A stretch of 35,872 nucleotides of DNA from SKLM01 sp964450435. GTDB lineage: Bacteria; Chloroflexota; Anaerolineae; B4-G1. Location: NCBI GenBank assembly GCA_964450435.1, contig CAYVCX010000027.1, positions 1-35,872 on the forward strand, read 5' to 3'. Position 1 is the stretch's first letter, and the number at the start of each line of letters is the position of its first letter. A program made the translations under genes and the position numbers. The notes below the pieces were generated by a model. That model saw nothing but the letters and a program-made list of their open reading frames with translations, made no database searches and was not told the origin of the DNA. Of the stretch, positions 32,634-35,872 are shown piece by piece.

Positions 32634-34546
32634 GAGAGACCGAGGAGCTCAAATGCCTGGATGTGTTCGTGGAGGTCCGTTATGCCCTCAACGACGATGG
32701 GGCGCGCCTGGATGTGGTCCTCAGTCCGTCGATAGGCTTCCGGGGTGAGCAAGATCTGCCCGGGTTTGGCTGCTGCCTGCAGGCGGTTTGCCATGTTAAC
32801 ACTGGGCCCGATGGCGGTGTAATCAAGCCGCTGCGGCGTTCCGATGTTGCCAACAATGGCTTCACCGGCGCTGATCCCAATGCCGAAGGCGAGTCGACGA
32901 TGCGGGGGCAAGCGCTGAGCGAGCTGCCCGGTTCTCTCGCGTATTTCCAGTGCTGCCTTCACGGCGCGCAATACGTAGTCCTCCTGGGCGAGAGGAGCGT
33001 TGAAGAAGGCGACCACTGCATCTCCAACGAACTTGTCGAGAGTGCCCTCTTGATTGAGGATGGCTTCCGCGCCGATGCCAAGATACATATTGAGGGTCTC
33101 GACGAGCGTCTCGGGAGGTTGCTGCATACTAAAACTCACGAATCCGCGCAGATCGGCAAACAGACAGGCGACTTCCTGCCGCAGGCCGCCCAGCTCCAGC
33201 TCCTGGGGGTCGTCGGGTAGCCGCTCGATGACGGTGGGAGAAAGATAGCGCTGGAAGAGCCGGAAGCGCGACTCCAACCTGCGCTGCTGGGTGAGATCCT
33301 CGATGACGATGGTCACTCCCTCAGAAGGTCTGGTGCCCTGTCGAAGGGGCGACAAGGTGGCGCGAAGGGTGGCGACCTTGCCTGAGGGAAGGGGGAGGTC
33401 GATCTCAAGGGGGCCCTGGGCCTGGTCTGTCTGCCTCACCTGCTGGACCAGGGGGCCCAAGGCGCGGTCGAGACCGGGCAGGGCCTCGGCGAGGGGGGCG
33501 CCGATCTTGGTCTCGGGTGCCTCAAGGATCTGAGAGGCAGCACGACTGAAGAGGGAGATGCGGTTGTCGCGATCGAGGGCGATCACAGCGCTGGCAATGG
33601 ACCAAAATACGTTGTCCATCAGCGACCTGGCACGGGAGGTGCTTTCAAACAGGCGTGCGTTCTCGATGGCAATGGCTGCGTAGTCGACCAGGTTTGACAG
33701 GAGGAAGACGTCCCGCTGGGAGAAGGGATCCTGGGACTGGAGGCTGGCGAGGCCGAGCAGACCAATCACCCGATCCGGTGCCTGGAGGGGCACGAAGAGG
33801 AAGGCCTGCGCGGGGCTTCCCGGGATGATACGAGCTTCCTCCCCAGTCACGAGCACGGGGCGCCCAGTGCTTACGGCTCTGCCGGGGGCAGTCCCAGCGA
33901 TGGGTATGCGGAGATCGCTGTCCAGCTCCTCTCCCAGGTTCTTGCCGGCCTGGAGATAGAGCTCATCGGCCTTCGAATCCCGGAGCAGGAGCACGCTCTG
34001 CTCGGCTTCGGTGAGGTGGACGGCAATCTCGGTGAGCCGGCCGAGCACGGCGTCCAGGTTGAGCAGCGATGTGGTCAGTCGGCCGATTTCGTGGACGGCG
34101 TTCAGTTCCTGCTGCTGACGCTGTAGTTCTCGTGTGGCAAGGAGGAGCTGCTGGGCGAGCCTATCTCGTTGGTAGTAGGAGCTTGTGGTGTCGAGGGCTC
34201 GTCGAATGGCGCCGGTCAGCTCGCGTCGATGGAGGGGCTTGGTTACGAGATCGCACGCTCCCGTCCTGAATGCCTTCACGGCCTGATGGACGGAGTGGAT
34301 GTCGGAAATGACGATTATGGGAGTGGTGTCGAGCCGCTGGCGGAGCTCGCCAAGCGCCGCAAAGTCGGTGCGGCCGGGGAGGTCTGGATCTAACAGAACC
34401 AGGTCGGGTTGACCCTCGACTGCGAGACGAAGCCCTTCTTCAGCGGTTGCGGCCGCTGCGAGGGTCAGATCGTCTAACTCGACGAGCAACTCCTCGAGCA
34501 GTTGGCGAGTATCCGGGTCGCTGTCTATGACAAGAAGATTGGTCAC
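32630..34546 (-). CDS. Response regulator-GAF-PAS-class III adenylate cyclase
   Basis: 638 residues from the GTG at 34546. Domains in order: CheY-like receiver (1-120; Asp8 and Asp10 pocket, phospho-acceptor Asp53, Lys in LVTKPL), a coiled linker (about 125-165), GAF (about 165-310), PAS (about 315-430) and a class III nucleotide cyclase (about 460-630). The cyclase keeps both metal aspartates (CLFADLRGF and DKFVGDAVVAF) and the transition-state Asn/Arg (SVNMANRLQ); Lys in LDKFVGDA and Asp in RLDYTAIG are the adenine-specifying pair, so cAMP is the expected product. The GTG start falls about 30 nt after a predicted transcription start, whereas the longer TTG-initiated frame would begin inside the promoter. 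Confidence 0.92.
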   Translation of the reverse strand: MTNLLVIDSDPDTRQLLEELLVELDDLTLAAAATAEEGLRLAVEGQPDLVLLDPDLPGRTDFAALGELRQRLDTTPIIVISDIHSVHQAVKAFRTGACDLVTKPLHRRELTGAIRRALDTTSSYYQRDRLAQQLLLATRELQRQQQELNAVHEIGRLTTSLLNLDAVLGRLTEIAVHLTEAEQSVLLLRDSKADELYLQAGKNLGEELDSDLRIPIAGTAPGRAVSTGRPVLVTGEEARIIPGSPAQAFLFVPLQAPDRVIGLLGLASLQSQDPFSQRDVFLLSNLVDYAAIAIENARLFESTSRARSLMDNVFWSIASAVIALDRDNRISLFSRAASQILEAPETKIGAPLAEALPGLDRALGPLVQQVRQTDQAQGPLEIDLPLPSGKVATLRATLSPLRQGTRPSEGVTIVIEDLTQQRRLESRFRLFQRYLSPTVIERLPDDPQELELGGLRQEVACLFADLRGFVSFSMQQPPETLVETLNMYLGIGAEAILNQEGTLDKFVGDAVVAFFNAPLAQEDYVLRAVKAALEIRERTGQLAQRLPPHRRLAFGIGISAGEAIVGNIGTPQRLDYTAIGPSVNMANRLQAAAKPGQILLTPEAYRRTEDHIQARPIVVEGITDLHEHIQAFELLGLS

Positions 34547-34582
34547 GGTATTTGCTCGATCCTGGTGTTTGAGTGCACGGAG

Positions 34583-34611
34583 AATATACCCCGATCGGCG
34601 CGGCAAGTCAA
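34583..34611 (-). promoter_or_regulatory. Strong promoter for cyclase-glycosyltransferase unit
   Basis: On the minus strand TTGACT (34606-34611), a 17-bp spacer and TATATT (34583-34588). Predicted start near 34576, about 30 nt before the GTG at 34546. This decides the start of the cyclase gene. Confidence 0.75.
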
Positions 34612-34768
34612 CCGGTCAAGGCTGTGGAAGAGGCTGGGGACGAAGGGAGCGGCTGGGATGGGCAAGCAGGCGTGCGTGTGTTGAGTTCCGTTGCAGGTGA
34701 TCCTTCAAGAGGGGAGTGGTCTGCCGGAGAGTTGGTCAGGGATGGATCGCTGCCATTGCCTGGTATGT

Positions 34769-34791
34769 TGGCTTGACACACTGGCTTGACA
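34769..34791 (+). repeat. Tandem TGGCTTGACA repeat, 13-bp period
   Basis: TGGCTTGACA at 34769-34778 and 34782-34791. Each contains a perfect -35 hexamer TTGACA. Confidence 0.6.
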
Positions 34792-34813
34792 GAAGAAAGG
34801 AAACTAGTAGACT
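34786..34813 (+). promoter_or_regulatory. Candidate plus-strand promoter
   Basis: TTGACA (34786-34791, inside repeat copy 2), a 16-bp spacer and TAGACT (34808-34813). The nearest plus-strand gene starts 435 bp downstream, so any leader would be long. Confidence 0.4.
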
Positions 34814-35247
34814 ATATGCAATACGAGGAATATGGGGCCGTAGCGCCGTGGGGGGTGAATGCCCTGATGTAGTCGGGACACAGCGGCTGGAAATCGGGGC
34901 ACCAGGGTAATGATGGTGTTGGGCTTGTAGGGCGGGGAAGAGGCGTTGTCGAACGGTAGCCCGCCGGTTACAATTGTGGCTTCGTTCTGGCAGGTTTGCG
35001 CAAGGAGTCTGTAGGGGGCCAGAAGGAAGCGGGGGTTGGTCGTGCCGGTCGGCCCCCAGGTGATAGCAGGCATGCGTTCTTCGAGGATGGCGGGGGTTGA
35101 GGCGATGGTGGACAGCGGCAACTCACCCGGAGGCGTGCCTGGTCCGCCAGTGCCTGCCTGGCGCGCTTACGGCGTGATGGTGTGACGGAATCGAGTATGG
35201 GTACGCCCCGGGGAGGGCGCTGAGTGAGAGAAGAGGTAGCTCTAGCT

Positions 35248-35872
35248 ATGGATCATGGACGAGGCCGAGTTTGGTTTTACACCGGCTTGCTTGTGCTGAC
35301 GCTGGCCCTGCTTGGCTGGACTGGCTGCGGGAGGCCAGTTCGCACTGAAGGGCCGGTAGGTCCGGTGGTGCGAGCGCTGTTTTTCTGGGCGGAGACGTGT
35401 CCGCACTGCCACGTGGTGATGGACGAGGTGCTCCCGCCGTTGGAGGAGGAGTACGGGGCGCAACTCGAGATCGCCAAGCTTGAGCTCTCTGAGGTACCGG
35501 AGAATTACGAGCTATGGGTGGAGGCGATGGAGGCTTTCGAGGTCCCCGTGGATCGACGGGGGGTGCCGATGCTGTTCGTCGGCGACGTGGTGCTGGTGGG
35601 TGCGCGCGAGATTCCGGAGCGTTTCCCGGAGCTGATTGAGGAGCACCTGGCGGCGGGCGGTGTGGGGTATCCGGACATCCCGGGATTGGAGGAGGTGGTG
35701 GAGCTGGGGCCAGCGTCCACGGGTGAGCGACCAGGGCCGGACGAGGCCCAGGCTCCTCCTATCCACGTGGCGTACCTCTACCAGGCGGGCTGCCCCGAGT
35801 GCGACCGGGTGGAGCTGGACCTGAACTACCTGCAGCATCAGTATCCTCAGCTGGTGGTGGAACGGTTCGACG
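35248..35872 (+). CDS. Lipoprotein with two thioredoxin-like domains (partial, runs off the end)
   Basis: At least 208 residues, with no stop before the window ends. An N-terminal signal of basic residues and a hydrophobic stretch (WFYTGLLVLTLALLGW) ends in a lipobox-like GWTGC, predicting a lipid-anchored, exported protein. A thioredoxin-like domain follows with CPHC in FFWAETCPHCHVV near residue 55 and a cis-Pro-like GVPMLFVGD segment near 110. After a Pro-rich linker a second similar domain begins, with CPEC in YLYQAGCPECDRVELD near 190. Two tandem redox domains suggest disulfide exchange or delivery of electrons outside the membrane. AAGAGG lies 11 nt before the ATG. Confidence 0.8.
   Translation, partial: MDHGRGRVWFYTGLLVLTLALLGWTGCGRPVRTEGPVGPVVRALFFWAETCPHCHVVMDEVLPPLEEEYGAQLEIAKLELSEVPENYELWVEAMEAFEVPVDRRGVPMLFVGDVVLVGAREIPERFPELIEEHLAAGGVGYPDIPGLEEVVELGPASTGERPGPDEAQAPPIHVAYLYQAGCPECDRVELDLNYLQHQYPQLVVERFD

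Larger units (their letters stand above)
34547..35247. other. Intergenic region between cyclase and lipoprotein genes
   Basis: 700 bp with divergent promoters: one for the cyclase gene (-) and a weaker plus-strand candidate next to two TGGCTTGACA repeats. A minus-strand frame at 34804-35170 has no family signature. No tRNA or known riboswitch was recognised. Confidence 0.5.

Noticed and set aside
34804..35121. Minus-strand frame with a somewhat protein-like sequence
   Set aside because: Pro/Thr-rich, no family, weak start, open back to 35170 without a ribosome site; could be a remnant but unsupported.

Overview
The window is GC-rich bacterial DNA with many GTG and a probable TTG start, strong Shine-Dalgarno sequences and tightly packed, often overlapping genes. 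Indolepyruvate:ferredoxin oxidoreductase, an ADP-forming acyl-CoA synthetase, an MttB-family methyltransferase and the accessory proteins of selenium-dependent molybdenum hydroxylases point to an anaerobe or facultative anaerobe that oxidises amino acids or N-containing compounds. Chloroflexota is my best guess, from gene content and from dispersed repeats of the GGAATGACA kind; no phylogenetic marker is present, so this is weak. No rRNA, tRNA, CRISPR array, intact insertion sequence or phage gene was seen.

Layout. 8-736 (-) is a PIG-L deacetylase, divergent from everything to its right. 737-1219 is a rich control region with two opposed extended -10 promoters and palindromes sharing a CCAA-TTGG core. 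1220-24539 (+) is one uninterrupted run of 17 co-directional genes with mostly overlapping or very short junctions: an FeS-Moco fusion plus FAD subunit (hydroxylase 1), an MttB-family protein, an IclR regulator, an aminotransferase, a Moco subunit plus FAD-FeS fusion (hydroxylase 2), separate FAD, FeS and Moco subunits (hydroxylase 3), the maturation trio YqeC/XdhC/YqeB, then IorA, IorB, an ADP-forming acyl-CoA synthetase and a HisC-like aminotransferase. 24740-25558 (-) is an M55 D-aminopeptidase. 25559-27365 is a 1.8 kb stretch without a convincing gene, holding a good promoter-like sequence and several strong hairpins. 27366-28769 (-) is a class III aminotransferase and 29076-29822 (-) a DUF169 protein with a long leader. 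30326-31168 (+) is a ThiF/HesA-type E1-like protein. 31179-34546 (-) is a two-gene unit: a receiver-GAF-PAS-adenylate cyclase and a membrane GT2 glycosyltransferase. 35248 to the end (+) is the start of a lipoprotein with two thioredoxin-like CxxC motifs.

How the genes may work together. In the 17-gene block, three molybdenum hydroxylases with different domain layouts are encoded with their own maturation proteins and lead into a transaminase / 2-oxoacid:ferredoxin oxidoreductase / acyl-CoA synthetase module. That module would yield reduced ferredoxin and one ATP per 2-oxoacid. My reading is a catabolic programme in which a substrate, perhaps an N-heterocycle or an N-methylated compound, is demethylated and hydroxylated and its 2-oxoacid products are oxidised with substrate-level phosphorylation. 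The substrate is unknown. The IclR protein in the block and the palindromes at its promoter suggest local control. This block is the best candidate in the window for an undescribed system.
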